From: Pilimelia terevasa
GTDB lineage: Bacteria > Actinomycetota > Actinomycetes > Mycobacteriales > Micromonosporaceae
DNA: 64,000 bases
Direction: 5' to 3'
NCBI RefSeq assembly: GCF_014647915.1
Contig: NZ_BMQC01000003.1
Span: 1-64,000 of the forward strand
Below, piece by piece: positions 1 to 9,443 of this stretch (positions are counted from its first letter, which is position 1; every line of letters begins with the position of its first letter). Made by a program: the position numbers and the translations under genes. Under the pieces are notes generated by a model. It was given only the letters and a program-made list of their open reading frames with translations. It did not search any database and was not told the origin of the DNA.

Positions 1-375
1 CGGAATCATGTAACGCCGCACCGGATCCGCATAAAACGCCTCCGTCGACATCACCTCAAACGGCACCATCGTATTCACCATCTGCGGCGGCACCAACATC
101 GACATCGTCGCCATCTGCGCCTGGTCGTCAGCCAGATCACTGTAGAAACGCTCGTCGACCAGATCCCCCAGCACCGCCCGCAACTGCGCCACGTTCTTCA
201 CGCAGTTCACCCGCTGCCACTGCGCCGACTCCCACTGCTCCCGGGTGACATCCCGCCAACCCGGGAAACGCGTCCAGTCCGGCTCCACCAGCGGGCGGCG
301 GCGGTACTCGTAGGGCTGGCCCAGGGCGGGGGCGTCGATGGACGCGCCCGCGGCAGGCTCTGCGGTGATGGTCAT
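1..375 (-). CDS. kamA: Lysine 2,3-aminomutase, N-terminal part (cut by window edge)
   Basis: The first 125 residues read from an ATG at 375 and run off the left edge without a stop. The segment with DWTRFPGWRDVT, QRVNCVKN and TMSMLVPPQM matches the N-terminal region typical of actinobacterial KamA-family radical-SAM aminomutases, which convert L-lysine to L-beta-lysine using [4Fe-4S], S-adenosylmethionine and pyridoxal phosphate. The radical-SAM cysteine motif and PLP lysine would lie outside the window and cannot be checked. A GGGGG stretch sits about 8 bases before the ATG. The gene starts 76 bp after the stop of the NRPS upstream on the same strand, so the two probably form an operon and this enzyme probably supplies beta-lysine to it. 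A sibling aminomutase (glutamate or arginine) is possible but less likely from the sequence. Confidence 0.85.
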   Translation of the reverse strand, partial: MTITAEPAAGASIDAPALGQPYEYRRRPLVEPDWTRFPGWRDVTREQWESAQWQRVNCVKNVAQLRAVLGDLVDERFYSDLADDQAQMATMSMLVPPQMVNTMVPFEVMSTEAFYADPVRRYMIP

Positions 376-451
376 CGTGCGTACCCCCACATGTTGCGGA
401 TGTGTTGGAAAGGTCGCCGGCCGCGCGGGTCGCGGACGGGGTGGAACAGAA

Positions 452-3400
452 TCAACGCCGGCCGGCGCCCGCGAGGGCGCGCAGGACCACGGTGTCGTCG
501 GTGCTGCGCTGAGCGGGCAGTTCCCGCCGGGGCGGCGCCGTGACGACGGGGACCGTCGCCGCGGGCGCGGTCGCCCGCTCGCACGGGATGCCGTGCCAGG
601 CGGTGTACTCCGGGAGGGTCTCGCCCTTCATCAGCAGCGAGAGCGGGCCGAGCGAGGCCCCGCGGGAGAGCACCGAGTCGTACAGGACGATGGCCATGTT
701 CCCGACCGACGTCTCCGCCTCCACCCGCATACTGCTGGACTTGAACACCCGGTCCTCGAACAGGTGGTTCTGCAGGACGCTGCCGTAGTTGAGCGCGGCG
801 TAGTCGCCGATCTCCACCAGGTCCCACTCGGAGAACAGGGTGGTCGCCAGATAGACGCGCCTGCCGAGCTTCACGCCCATCAGGCGGAAGAACGGCGCGG
901 CGAACGGCGTGCCGAGGAAGACGGAGACCGACGGGGAGAAGACCGACTCGTAGATGCCGTTGATCATCTCGTTCAGCCAGACGTACACCGACCACAGTGG
1001 CTTCACGACCGGCTTGAAGGTACCCATGATGGCCTTCTTCATGAAGGCCACGAACAGCATCGCCGCGACGGCGAAGCCCATCGCCACCACCGGCGCGACC
1101 AGGGTGACCTTGAGGACGCCGCCGGTGGACAGCGCCCACCACAGGCAGTAGAGGTAGGGCACCAGCGCGGCGAGCGCCGCGTAGTACGGGATCAGCACGC
1201 GCAGGCCGTCGATGATCGCCCGCTGCAGGTACAGCCCCAGCGACGGCTGGAAGATGACGGCCGCGTCGAACGACTCGACCTTGACCCGGTGGGTCAGCGT
1301 GAACGCCTCCGAGCCCAGGCCCTCCCAGCCGTCCGGCGTGGTGTCCATGCCCGAGGGGGGCAGGGACTGCACGCCCAGCAGGCCGTTGTCGCCCATGCTC
1401 TTGCCCATCGGCAGAATGGCGCTGTTGCCGACGAAGCTGCGGGCGCCGATCCGGTTCCAGTCGACCTGGAACACGCCGTGGTGCACCCGCTTGCCGCCGA
1501 TGATCGCGCCGTCGGCGAAGAAGCTCTCCGGGCCGATCTCGGTCAGCTCCGGCTGCATACTCCAGATCGTCGAGATCTCCGCCCGGCGGGCGATCTTCGC
1601 GCCGAACATCCGCAGGAACGGCGGCAGGTACAGCGTCGTGTAGACCGGGAGGAACGCCTGCTTCACCCGCTTCATCAGCAGGTCCGACATCCACTTGCGG
1701 ACGTAGGTGACGCTCTCGGTCGGGTACTCCCCCGGCTCGATCCGGTGCAGGATGACCCACTTGAGCACGGCGGAGAAGGCGGCCGTGAACACCAGGACGA
1801 CCGGTACCGCGACCGCGAGGATCGCCACCGACGTGGAGATGCCCAGGTGCAGCAGCATCCACCGGAACAGGAACATCAGCCCCAGGAACATGCCGGCGCC
1901 GAGCCAGAAGAAGAAGTCCACGGCGGCCACGTGCAGCCAGCCGAAGAAGAACCGGCGGGCGGTGGAGGCGTGCACCGTGCGGCTGGGCAGCTCGACCCGC
2001 GCCGGGATGGCCGGCGAGCCGCGGCGCTGCTCGCCGTCGGCCATGACGTGGCCGTCGGGCAGCAGCGACTGGTCGTCCAGCGCGCAGTCGTCGCCCATGA
2101 CGGTGTCCAGGCCCAGGGCGGAGTGCTGGCCGACGAAGCAGCGGTCGCCGATGTCGATCCGCCCGATCTTGAGCAGGCCGTCCTCGACCCGCCAGCCCAT
2201 GAGCTGGGTGTCCGCGCCGATGCTGGTGTCGTCGCCGATCTCCAGCAGGTCCCACGCCCCCACCTGGCCGGTGAGCAGGTGGCAGCGCTTGCCCACCCGG
2301 GCGCCCATCAGGCGGTAGTACAGCGGCATGACCGGCGTGCCGACCAGCGACTCGGCCCCGCTCATCGCGGTGAACCGGGCGGCCAGCCAGAACCGGAAGT
2401 AGTAGAAGCTCCACAGCTTGTGCTCGCCGGGCTTGTACCGCCCGATGAGCACCCACTTGGCGCCGATCGCCAGCAGGATGACGATCGGCCAGGCGCCGAG
2501 CGCGAGCAGGCCGACGATGATCACGTACCAGAGCGTCGCCACCTCGCCGAGGACCCAGAAGACGGTGAGGAAGAACAGGACGGCCGGCAGCAGCGCGAAG
2601 ATCGCGCCGAAGAGGTACATCGACAGCGCCTGGAGCGTCCAGGTCGTCCAGCGGCTCAGCTTCGACTGGCTCTCGTACACCTCCCGGGCCGTCGGGCCGG
2701 TGGGCCCGGCCGGGACGCCGCCGCCGGCCGACGGGGGGCCGAAGGTCTCCAGGTACGCGGCGAGCGCCCGGACCGAGGGGAACTTGTACATGTCGCGCAC
2801 GGTCACCATGTGCCCGACGCTGTCGCGCAGCGCCGTCGCGGCCCTGGCGGCGACGAGCGAGTGGCCGCCCAGGTCGACGAAGAAGTCGGCGGTCACCGAC
2901 ACCGCCGGCGCGCCGAGCACGTCGGCGTACACCCGGGCGAGCGCCACCTCCATGTCGGTGGCCGGCGGTTCGACGTCGCCGAGCGCCCGGGTGAGCGGGC
3001 TGGCCGGCGGCGGCAGCAGCTTGCGGTCCACCTTGCCGCTGGTGGTGCGCGGCATCTCCGGCATGACGTCGAGGAAGTTCGGCAGCATGTACGGCATGAG
3101 GCGGTCCTGGGCGAGCCGCAGGACGCCGTCGCGGTCGAGGTGCGCGGCGGGCGCGTCGGTGACGACGTACGCCGCGATCTCCTGGATGCCCTCGATCTCC
3201 ACGACCTTCACGGCCGCGGCCTTGATCTGCGGCCACTCGGTGAGCACGGACTCGATCTCGCCCAGCTCGACCCGGTTGCCGCGGATCTTGACCTGGCCGT
3301 CGATCCGGCCGAAGAACTCGTACTCCCCGTCGTCGTTGACCCGCACCAGGTCGCCGGTGCGGTAGATCCGGCAGGGGTCGTCGCCGTCCATGCTCACGAA

Positions 3401-4504
3401 GGTCTTCGCGGTCAGGTCGGGCTGGCGCACGTACCCGCGGGCCAGCGTCTCGGACCGGATCACCAGCTCGCCGGACTCGCCGCGGGCCACCGGGCGCAGC
3501 TCCTCGTCGACGACCTCCAGGTGGTACCCGCGCAGCGGCCGGCCGATGTTGATCGGCTGGCCGGCGCGGCAGCGGAAGGCGGTGGTGTTGACGGTCGCCT
3601 CGGTGGGGCCGTAGACGTTCCACAGCGCCAGGCCGGGGCGGTCCCAGCGGGCGACCAGGTCCGGCGGGCAGACCTCGCCGGAGAGCACGACGGTGGTCAG
3701 GCTGGGCACCGGCACGCCGAGCGTGGCCAGCACCGTCGGCACGGTGGAGAAGTAGTTGACCTCCAGCTCCGCCAGGTGCCGGGCCAGGTCGTCGCCGAAC
3801 TTGGGCGCGCCCAGCTCGGGCACCACGAGGGTGGAGCCGTTGGAGAACGCCATCCAGATCTCCTCGATGCTGCCGTCGAAGCAGAGCGAGAATCCCTGGT
3901 ACACCCGGTCGGTCGGCGCGGTCGCGCAGACCTCGTTGAAGGCGTGGACGAAGCGGGTCACGTTCCGGTGCTCGGTCATGATGCCCTTGGGCCGACCGGT
4001 GGTGCCGGAGGTGTAGATCACGTAGGCGAGGTCGAACGGGGAGACGTGGCCCAGCGACGGCTCTGGCTCGGCCGGGGCGGGCGCCTCCAGGGCGACGCAC
4101 GGCGAGTGGACCCCGATGACCTCGACCCGGATGTGCGGGTAGGCGTCGGCGGTGCGCGGGGCCAGGTCCTCGTCGGTGAGGCAGAGGACGACGCCCAGCT
4201 CGTCGCTGATGTGGCGGATCCGCTCGGTCGGGTAGCCGGGGTCGATCGGCACGTAGACGACGCCGGCCTTGTGGCAGGCGAGGATCGCGGCGACGGCGAG
4301 GTCGGAGCGGTGCAGGAACAGGGCGACGTACTCGCCGCGGCGGGCGCCGAGCGACTTGATGTGCCGGGCGAGCCGGTTGGCGGCGGCGTCCAGCTGAGCG
4401 TAGGTGGTCTCCCGGGGGCCGCAGGTCACCGCGATCGCGTCCGGCGACTTGCGTGCAGTGGCCTCGAAGAGCTCGTGCAGGCACAGCTCCGCTGCCGACT
4501 CCAT
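452..4504 (-). CDS. Pls/PosA-type NRPS: adenylation, carrier and three-part membrane synthetase
   Basis: This 1350-residue protein has the architecture of epsilon-poly-L-lysine synthetase (Pls), a membrane enzyme that activates one amino acid and polymerises it without a normal condensation or thioesterase domain. Adenylation domain at about 1-500: TSGTTGRPKG at 165-174, YGPTEAT near 298, YRTGD near 381, catalytic Lys491 in SGKVDRK. Carrier domain at about 515-590 with the pantetheine serine in LGGHSL (Ser549). After this come three pairs of membrane helices (about 622-688, 853-917, 1088-1158), each followed by a soluble domain rich in hexapeptide-like repeats (IGDDTSIGADT, IGARSFVGN, IGDYAALNYG). 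Threading by eye gives the specificity code D-G-E-S-V-S-V-V-N-K. The Glu at the third position resembles lysine-activating domains. The ATG at 4504 is preceded by AGAAAGGA. kamA lies directly downstream and a two-component system diverges upstream. Product inferred: a (beta-)lysine oligomer or polymer. Confidence 0.9.
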   Translation of the reverse strand: MESAAELCLHELFEATARKSPDAIAVTCGPRETTYAQLDAAANRLARHIKSLGARRGEYVALFLHRSDLAVAAILACHKAGVVYVPIDPGYPTERIRHISDELGVVLCLTDEDLAPRTADAYPHIRVEVIGVHSPCVALEAPAPAEPEPSLGHVSPFDLAYVIYTSGTTGRPKGIMTEHRNVTRFVHAFNEVCATAPTDRVYQGFSLCFDGSIEEIWMAFSNGSTLVVPELGAPKFGDDLARHLAELEVNYFSTVPTVLATLGVPVPSLTTVVLSGEVCPPDLVARWDRPGLALWNVYGPTEATVNTTAFRCRAGQPINIGRPLRGYHLEVVDEELRPVARGESGELVIRSETLARGYVRQPDLTAKTFVSMDGDDPCRIYRTGDLVRVNDDGEYEFFGRIDGQVKIRGNRVELGEIESVLTEWPQIKAAAVKVVEIEGIQEIAAYVVTDAPAAHLDRDGVLRLAQDRLMPYMLPNFLDVMPEMPRTTSGKVDRKLLPPPASPLTRALGDVEPPATDMEVALARVYADVLGAPAVSVTADFFVDLGGHSLVAARAATALRDSVGHMVTVRDMYKFPSVRALAAYLETFGPPSAGGGVPAGPTGPTAREVYESQSKLSRWTTWTLQALSMYLFGAIFALLPAVLFFLTVFWVLGEVATLWYVIIVGLLALGAWPIVILLAIGAKWVLIGRYKPGEHKLWSFYYFRFWLAARFTAMSGAESLVGTPVMPLYYRLMGARVGKRCHLLTGQVGAWDLLEIGDDTSIGADTQLMGWRVEDGLLKIGRIDIGDRCFVGQHSALGLDTVMGDDCALDDQSLLPDGHVMADGEQRRGSPAIPARVELPSRTVHASTARRFFFGWLHVAAVDFFFWLGAGMFLGLMFLFRWMLLHLGISTSVAILAVAVPVVLVFTAAFSAVLKWVILHRIEPGEYPTESVTYVRKWMSDLLMKRVKQAFLPVYTTLYLPPFLRMFGAKIARRAEISTIWSMQPELTEIGPESFFADGAIIGGKRVHHGVFQVDWNRIGARSFVGNSAILPMGKSMGDNGLLGVQSLPPSGMDTTPDGWEGLGSEAFTLTHRVKVESFDAAVIFQPSLGLYLQRAIIDGLRVLIPYYAALAALVPYLYCLWWALSTGGVLKVTLVAPVVAMGFAVAAMLFVAFMKKAIMGTFKPVVKPLWSVYVWLNEMINGIYESVFSPSVSVFLGTPFAAPFFRLMGVKLGRRVYLATTLFSEWDLVEIGDYAALNYGSVLQNHLFEDRVFKSSSMRVEAETSVGNMAIVLYDSVLSRGASLGPLSLLMKGETLPEYTAWHGIPCERATAPAATVPVVTAPPRRELPAQRSTDDTVVLRALAGAGRR

Positions 4505-5138
4505 GGCGGTCCTTTCTCCAGCTCTGGCACAGGGCACTCGCACCGCGGGTGGGCGGACGAGCAGTGGGGTGAGTCCACAGGCGAGCGAAAGAACCCGCTA
4601 TGCCGGAATTGTGTGGGCATTCCGGCCGCCGGCGCCGTGCGCCCGGGGTGTTCGCTCGCGTTCGCCGTGTTTACGCGATCATCACCGGCGGACCGACGTG
4701 CGCGCTTGACCGACCACAAAGACGGAACGACTATGGCCGCGATCGCGGTACGCCGCAACTCGACGGGACCCACACTCAGGACGGTTGATCGGCACGATCG
4801 TCACGGGAACACCCATCTCTCGGCTTGGCTTGTGCCGAACTAGGCGGCTACGTGCGGTTCCTCCCCCATGACCCGGGCACGCTCGGCTATCGAACCGATG
4901 AACGCTGAGGAAAAGCTCGAAGCAACCTCGGAGCAAGCTCGGAGCCGTGCTTCTGTCCGGTATGTACGGTAAGAAACTACGACCATCAATACATTCTGTG
5001 ATCACTGTCTCACAGGGGATCACGGGCTTGAAGATCGGTTCGTTCACGGAATGATGCAATGAGTGCCGTCGATTGACCGCTCGGCTACCGTTAGGCTGCC
5101 AACGACAGATATTCGCAGGACTCGCTACAGGAATTTGG
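4505..5138. promoter_or_regulatory. 634-bp divergent intergenic region between the NRPS and the two-component system
   Basis: No convincing gene lies here: reading frames across it lack ribosome-binding sites and recognisable products. The right half (about 4900-5130) is clearly more AT-rich than the surroundings, as expected for promoters. The region must hold the minus-strand promoter of the NRPS-kamA unit and the plus-strand promoter of the response regulator. The only distinct element I can name is the dyad at 4996-5023, listed separately. Confidence 0.55.
4996..5023. promoter_or_regulatory. Candidate operator dyad upstream of the response regulator
   Basis: CTGTGA at 4996-5001 is mirrored exactly by TCACAG at 5010-5015. 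Within it GTGATCAC at 4998-5005 is itself a palindrome, and GGATCAC recurs at 5017-5023. The element lies about 115 bp upstream of the regulator start. It could bind this regulator (autoregulation) or another factor. That is inference from symmetry only. Confidence 0.35.
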
Positions 5139-5909
5139 ATGCAGTCTGAAACCAACTGGGTGGCGGGAAACACCATTAGTCCGACGGCGCTCGACCATAC
5201 GGTCACATCCGCGCGGGTCGAGCGGGTACTCGTCGTGGACGACGAACCGAACATCTGCGCGCTGCTCGCCGCGACGCTGCGCCTGGTGGAGTTCGACGTC
5301 CGCGTCGCCAACACCGGCACCGACGCGCTCGCCGTGGTCGAGGAGTTCGACCCGGACCTCGTGGTGCTGGACGTCATGCTCCCCGACCTGGACGGGTTCG
5401 CCGTCGCGCAGCGGCTGCGCGCCCAGGGGCGCCACGTGCCGATCGTCTTCCTCACCGCGCGCGACGCGGTCTCCGACCGCATCTCCGGCCTGACCGCCGG
5501 GGCCGACGACTACGTGACCAAGCCGTTCAGCCTGGAGGAGGTCGTGCTGCGGATCCGCGCGATCCTGCGCCGCAGCCGCCCCGAGGCCGACACCCCGCCG
5601 CCGACGCTCACCTTCGCCGACCTGGAGCTGGACGACGACGCCCACGAGGTCCGCCGCGGCGGCCGGCAGATCGACCTGTCGCCGACCGAGTTCAAGCTGC
5701 TCCGGTACCTGCTGCTCAACGCCGGCCGGGTGGTCAGCAAGGCGCAGATCCTGGACCGGGTGTGGGACTACGACTTCGACGGCGACGGCCGGATCGTCGA
5801 GTCGTACGTCTACTACCTGCGCCGCAAGATCGACCGGGACGGGCCGGCGCTGATCCACACCGTCCGCGGGGTCGGCTACACGCTGCGCCTGCCCCGCGAA
5901 GACACCTGA
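5139..5909 (+). CDS. OmpR/PhoB-family response regulator
   Basis: This 256-residue regulator has a receiver domain from about residue 28 with the acidic pair in VVDDEP (Asp34, Asp35), phospho-acceptor Asp78 in LVVLDVMLPD and the conserved Lys128 in VTKPF. A winged-helix DNA-binding domain follows from about 150 (LSPTEFKLLRYLL; HTVRGVGYTLR). The start at 5139 is chosen because CAGGAA precedes it at a good distance and because the receiver starts about 28 residues later. The histidine kinase begins three bases after the stop, so the two are cotranscribed. It resembles MprA/TrcR-like regulators; its signal cannot be told from sequence. Divergence from the NRPS-kamA unit makes control of that unit plausible. 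Confidence 0.93.
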   Translation: MQSETNWVAGNTISPTALDHTVTSARVERVLVVDDEPNICALLAATLRLVEFDVRVANTGTDALAVVEEFDPDLVVLDVMLPDLDGFAVAQRLRAQGRHVPIVFLTARDAVSDRISGLTAGADDYVTKPFSLEEVVLRIRAILRRSRPEADTPPPTLTFADLELDDDAHEVRRGGRQIDLSPTEFKLLRYLLLNAGRVVSKAQILDRVWDYDFDGDGRIVESYVYYLRRKIDRDGPALIHTVRGVGYTLRLPREDT

Positions 5910-5912
5910 GCC

Positions 5913-7505
5913 GTGGACGACGCCGACGAGCCCACGCTCGACCTGCGTCCCCGGCCGCCCCGCCGCCGCTGGCCGCGCCCGTGGCGGCAGTGGACCCTGC
6001 GCTCGCGGCTCGTCCTGGTCGCCGCGGCGATGGCGGCGCTGGCCCTGGTCGTCGCCGACACCGCCGGGCTGGTCCTGCTCCGTAGCTACCTCACTGCCAA
6101 GATCGACCGGCAGCTCATCGGGCTCGGCCGGCCGTACACCCGCGGCGCCGACCTGGACACCGGCACGACCGCCAACGGCGGGCACCGCCGCGTCGCCAAG
6201 CGCCTCGGCCCCGACCAGGCGCTGATCGTCTTCGGTCCGGACGGCAACCGGCAGAACCGGCACGGCTGGATCACCGGCGCCTCGCAGCCGCGGCTGGAGC
6301 CGTTCGAGGCGCTGCTCGCCCGCGCGCGCACCCGCCAGCCGTACACCGTGCCGGCCACCGACGGCCAGACCGAGTGGCGGCTGCTCGCCGTCCCCGTCGG
6401 CAACACCGGCGGGCTGGTCCTGGTCGGGGTGGCGCTGGACGAGGTCGAGCAGACCAGCGAGCGCCTGCTGTTCATCGACATCGGCGTCACGGTGACCGTC
6501 CTGCTGGTGCTCGGCCTGCTGGGCCGCACCGTCGTCCGGCTCGGCCTGCTGCCGCTGACCCGGATGGGCGAGACCGCCGCCGCGATCACCCACGGGGGCC
6601 TGTCCCGGCGGCTCGACGACGACCCGCACACCGAGACCGGGCAGCTCGGCGTCGCGCTGAACACGATGCTCGCCCGCATCGAGTCCGAGGTCGCCGCCCG
6701 GCGCGCCTCGGAGGAGCGGCTGCGCCGGTTCGTCGCCGACGCCTCGCACGAACTGCGCACGCCGCTGACCTCGATCCGGGGCTTCGCCGAGCTGTACCGC
6801 CGCGGCGGCGCCCCGCCAGGCCCGGTCCTGGACGACACGATGTCCCGGATCGAGCAGGAGGCGACCCGGATGGCGGTGCTGGCCGAGGAGATGCTGCTGC
6901 TGGCCCGCCTCGACCAACGCCGGGCTCTCCAGCGGCGCCCCGTCGACCTGCTCCAGGTGGCGGCCGACACGATCCGCGACGCGCACGCCCGGGTACCCGA
7001 GCGGACCGTCCGGCTGGCCGCGCTGCACGACGACGCGACCGGCCTGGAGCCGGTGACGATCGCCGGGGACGAGCCGGGCCTGCGCCAGGTCGCGGCGAAC
7101 CTCGTGGCCAACGCGCTCCAGCACACCGCCGCCCCGGCGACGGTGACGGTCCGCATCGGCCGGCAGCACCGCCCGGGCGACCACGGGCGGGCGGCCGCCG
7201 TCGGGGCCGACCGGGTCACCGGGCCGTGCGCCGTCCTGGAGGTGACCGACACCGGCGCGGGGGTGCCCGACGCGCACGCCGACCGGGTGTTCGAGCGGTT
7301 CTACCGCGGGGACTCCAGCCGCAGCCGAACGTCCCAGGCCGGGGGTACCGGGCTGGGACTGGCGATCGTGGCGGCGATCGTGACCGCGCACGGCGGGCGG
7401 GTCGAGCTGCACCGCCCGGCCGCCGGGGGCGCCACGTTCCGGGTCCTGCTGCCGGCGGACCAGCCCGCCCCGCCCCCGGCCCGGACCCCCGAGGTCGCCC
7501 GCTGA
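5913..7505 (+). CDS. Membrane sensor histidine kinase
   Basis: The 530-residue kinase starts at a GTG 3 bp after the response regulator stop. One membrane helix lies at about 33-57, an extracytoplasmic sensor loop of about 125 residues follows, a second helix lies at about 186-208, then a HAMP linker, the phospho-acceptor His279 in SHELRTPL, and an ATPase domain with N-box (NLVANALQH), G1 box (DTGAGVPD) and G2 box (GTGLGLAI). All residues needed for autophosphorylation are visible. The sensor loop has no recognised domain, so the ligand is unknown. It is the obvious partner of the adjacent regulator. Membrane stress from a cationic peptide is a possible signal, but only by context. Confidence 0.93.
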   Translation: MDDADEPTLDLRPRPPRRRWPRPWRQWTLRSRLVLVAAAMAALALVVADTAGLVLLRSYLTAKIDRQLIGLGRPYTRGADLDTGTTANGGHRRVAKRLGPDQALIVFGPDGNRQNRHGWITGASQPRLEPFEALLARARTRQPYTVPATDGQTEWRLLAVPVGNTGGLVLVGVALDEVEQTSERLLFIDIGVTVTVLLVLGLLGRTVVRLGLLPLTRMGETAAAITHGGLSRRLDDDPHTETGQLGVALNTMLARIESEVAARRASEERLRRFVADASHELRTPLTSIRGFAELYRRGGAPPGPVLDDTMSRIEQEATRMAVLAEEMLLLARLDQRRALQRRPVDLLQVAADTIRDAHARVPERTVRLAALHDDATGLEPVTIAGDEPGLRQVAANLVANALQHTAAPATVTVRIGRQHRPGDHGRAAAVGADRVTGPCAVLEVTDTGAGVPDAHADRVFERFYRGDSSRSRTSQAGGTGLGLAIVAAIVTAHGGRVELHRPAAGGATFRVLLPADQPAPPPARTPEVAR

Positions 7506-7623
7506 TCACGCGGTCCCCGACCGGAAACGGCGCGGCAGGCGTCCGCGATCTCCCGGTCGCGCACCGATCGGAGCCGCCGCGGCGCCGGGGGCCGTACGCT
7601 TTGGTCAGGACGGCCCGGCGACG

Positions 7624-7646
7624 GGGCGACGGGTGCCGCGTCGCCC
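7624..7646. terminator. GC-rich hairpin between the kinase and mscR
   Basis: GGGCGACG at 7624-7631 and CGTCGCCC at 7639-7646 form a perfect 8-bp stem with a 7-base loop in the 181-bp gap after the kinase. There is no T-tract, so it may be a factor-dependent or weak terminator, or a leader hairpin of the next gene. Confidence 0.35.
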
Positions 7647-7686
7647 GGGGCGGGCCGGTCGCGTTCGGGTGGGGAGTGGAGGCAGG

Positions 7687-8775
7687 GTGGCGGTCGAGGT
7701 CCGTGCGGTGGTCGCGTCAGGCAAGGGTGGGCCGGCCGCGCTCACGACGATCGTGGTCCCGGACCCGGGGCCGGGCGAGGCGGTCGTCGACGTGCAGGCG
7801 TGCGGCGTCTGCCACACCGACCTGCACTACGTGCAGGGCGGCATCGGCGACGAGTTCCCGTACCTGCTGGGGCACGAGGCGGCGGGCGTGGTCTGCGCCG
7901 TCGGCCCCGGCGTCACCGACGTCGCCCCCGGCGACTTCGTCGTGCTCAACTGGCGGGCCATCTGCGGCTCCTGCCGGGCGTGCCGCCGCGGCCGGCCGTG
8001 GTACTGCTTCGCCACCCACAACGCGACGCAGAAGATGACCCTGACCGACGGCACGCCGCTGTCGCCCGCGCTGGGCATCGGCGCGTTCGCCGAGAAGACG
8101 CTGGTGGCCGCAGGCCAGTGCACCAAGGTCGACCCCGGCGTACCGGCGACCGTCGCGGGCCTGCTGGGCTGCGGCGTCATGGCCGGGATCGGCGCGGCCG
8201 TGCACACCGGCGGCGTCCAGCGCGGCGACAGCGTCGCGGTGTTCGGCTGCGGCGGGGTCGGCGACGCCGCCATCGCGGGCGCGGCGCTGGTCGGGGCCAC
8301 GACGATCATCGGCGTGGACGTGGACGACCGGAAGCTGGACTGGGCCAGGGAGTTCGGCGCCACCCACACGGTCAACTCGGCGACGACGGACCCGGTGGCG
8401 GCGATCCGGGGCCTCACCGGCGGCCACGGCGTCGACGTGGCGATCGAGGCGGTCGGCGCGCCGCAGGTGTACGAGCAGGCCTTCTACTCCCGCGACCTCG
8501 CCGGCACCGTCGTGCTCGTCGGGGTGCCGCGGCCCGAGATGGAGCTGACGCTGCCGATGCTGGAGGTGTTCGGGCGCGGCGGCGCGCTGAAGTCCTCCTG
8601 GTACGGCGACTGCCTGCCCGAGCGCGACTTCCCGGTCCTGGTCGACCTGCACCGGCAGGGCCGGCTGCCGCTGGACCGGTTCGTCACCGAGACGATCGGC
8701 ATCGGCGACGTGGCGGCGGCGTTCGAGAAGATGGAGCGCGGCGAGGTCCTGCGCAGCGTGGTGGTGCTGCCGTGA
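7687..8775 (+). CDS. mscR: S-(hydroxymethyl)mycothiol dehydrogenase
   Basis: This is a 362-residue zinc-dependent medium-chain dehydrogenase, the mycothiol-dependent formaldehyde dehydrogenase of actinobacteria (also described as S-nitrosomycothiol reductase). Visible residues: catalytic zinc ligands Cys42 (CGVCHTD) and His63 (GHEAAG), structural zinc cysteines at 93, 96, 99 and 107, and a nucleotide-binding loop [11 protein letters not shown]. Substrate is the adduct of formaldehyde with mycothiol; NAD is reduced and S-formylmycothiol formed. The GTG start follows GGAGG by a few bases and gives the usual family N-terminus. The stop overlaps the next gene by four bases (GTGA), so translation is probably coupled to a metallo-hydrolase that likely acts on the product. 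Confidence 0.93.
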   Translation: MAVEVRAVVASGKGGPAALTTIVVPDPGPGEAVVDVQACGVCHTDLHYVQGGIGDEFPYLLGHEAAGVVCAVGPGVTDVAPGDFVVLNWRAICGSCRACRRGRPWYCFATHNATQKMTLTDGTPLSPALGIGAFAEKTLVAAGQCTKVDPGVPATVAGLLGCGVMAGIGAAVHTGGVQRGDSVAVFGCGGVGDAAIAGAALVGATTIIGVDVDDRKLDWAREFGATHTVNSATTDPVAAIRGLTGGHGVDVAIEAVGAPQVYEQAFYSRDLAGTVVLVGVPRPEMELTLPMLEVFGRGGALKSSWYGDCLPERDFPVLVDLHRQGRLPLDRFVTETIGIGDVAAAFEKMERGEVLRSVVVLP

Positions 8776-9407
8776 GCGCGCGCGTCGACCGGGTCGTCAC
8801 GGCCGGGGTGTTCACGCTGGACGGCGGCACGTGGGAGGTGGAGAACAACGTCTGGCTCGTCGGCGACGACGAGGAGTGCGTGGTGATCGACGCGGCCCAC
8901 GACGCCGGGGCCGTCGCCGCGGCCGTCGGCGACCGCCGCCTGGTGGCCGTCGTCTGCACCCACGCGCACAACGACCACGTCAACGCCGCCCCGGCGCTGG
9001 CCGACCGGTACGGGGCCCCGGTGCTGCTGCACCCCGACGACCGGCCGCTGTGGGACCTGACCCACCCCGGCCGGGCCCCGGACGCCGAGCTGGGCGACGG
9101 CGAAGTGATCAAGGTTGGGGGCGTGGAACTGCGGGTGCTGCACACGCCGGGGCACGCGCCCGGCGCGTGCTGCCTGTACGCGCCCGGGGCGGAGGTCGTG
9201 TTCACCGGGGACACGCTGTTCGCGGGCGGGCCCGGGGCGACCGGGCGGTCGTACTCCGACTTCCCCACGATCGTCGCCTCGATCCGGGACCGCCTGCTCA
9301 CCCTGCCGCCGGAGACCACCGTCCACACCGGCCACGGGGCGTCCACCACGATCGGCGCCGAGGCGCCGGCCCTGCCGCGGTGGCTGGCCGAGGTCGCCGC
9401 CCGCTGA
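8772..9407 (+). CDS. Metallo-beta-lactamase-fold hydrolase paired with mscR
   Basis: A 211-residue glyoxalase II-like hydrolase. The zinc signature THAHNDH is present, followed by TPGHAPG and the bridging aspartate in FTGDTLF, and a late histidine in HTGHG. It starts at a GTG whose GTGA overlaps the stop of mscR. In many actinobacteria a hydrolase of this family follows mscR, and a role in hydrolysing S-formylmycothiol to formate and free mycothiol is the natural inference. The sequence alone does not show the substrate, so other thioesters remain possible. No regulatory site of its own is visible. Confidence 0.88.
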   Translation: MSARVDRVVTAGVFTLDGGTWEVENNVWLVGDDEECVVIDAAHDAGAVAAAVGDRRLVAVVCTHAHNDHVNAAPALADRYGAPVLLHPDDRPLWDLTHPGRAPDAELGDGEVIKVGGVELRVLHTPGHAPGACCLYAPGAEVVFTGDTLFAGGPGATGRSYSDFPTIVASIRDRLLTLPPETTVHTGHGASTTIGAEAPALPRWLAEVAAR

Positions 9408-9443
9408 GGACCCGGGACCGCCGCCCGGCCAGTGCCGCCGGAC

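Noticed and set aside
338-4843. A very long plus-strand reading frame opposite the NRPS
   Set aside because: It is a GC-rich shadow: its translation is Arg/Gly/His-rich without domains, while the minus-strand frame has all NRPS motifs.
5091-7412. Long minus-strand frame opposite the response regulator and kinase
   Set aside because: Composition is low-complexity shadow coding; the plus strand encodes complete regulator and kinase domains.
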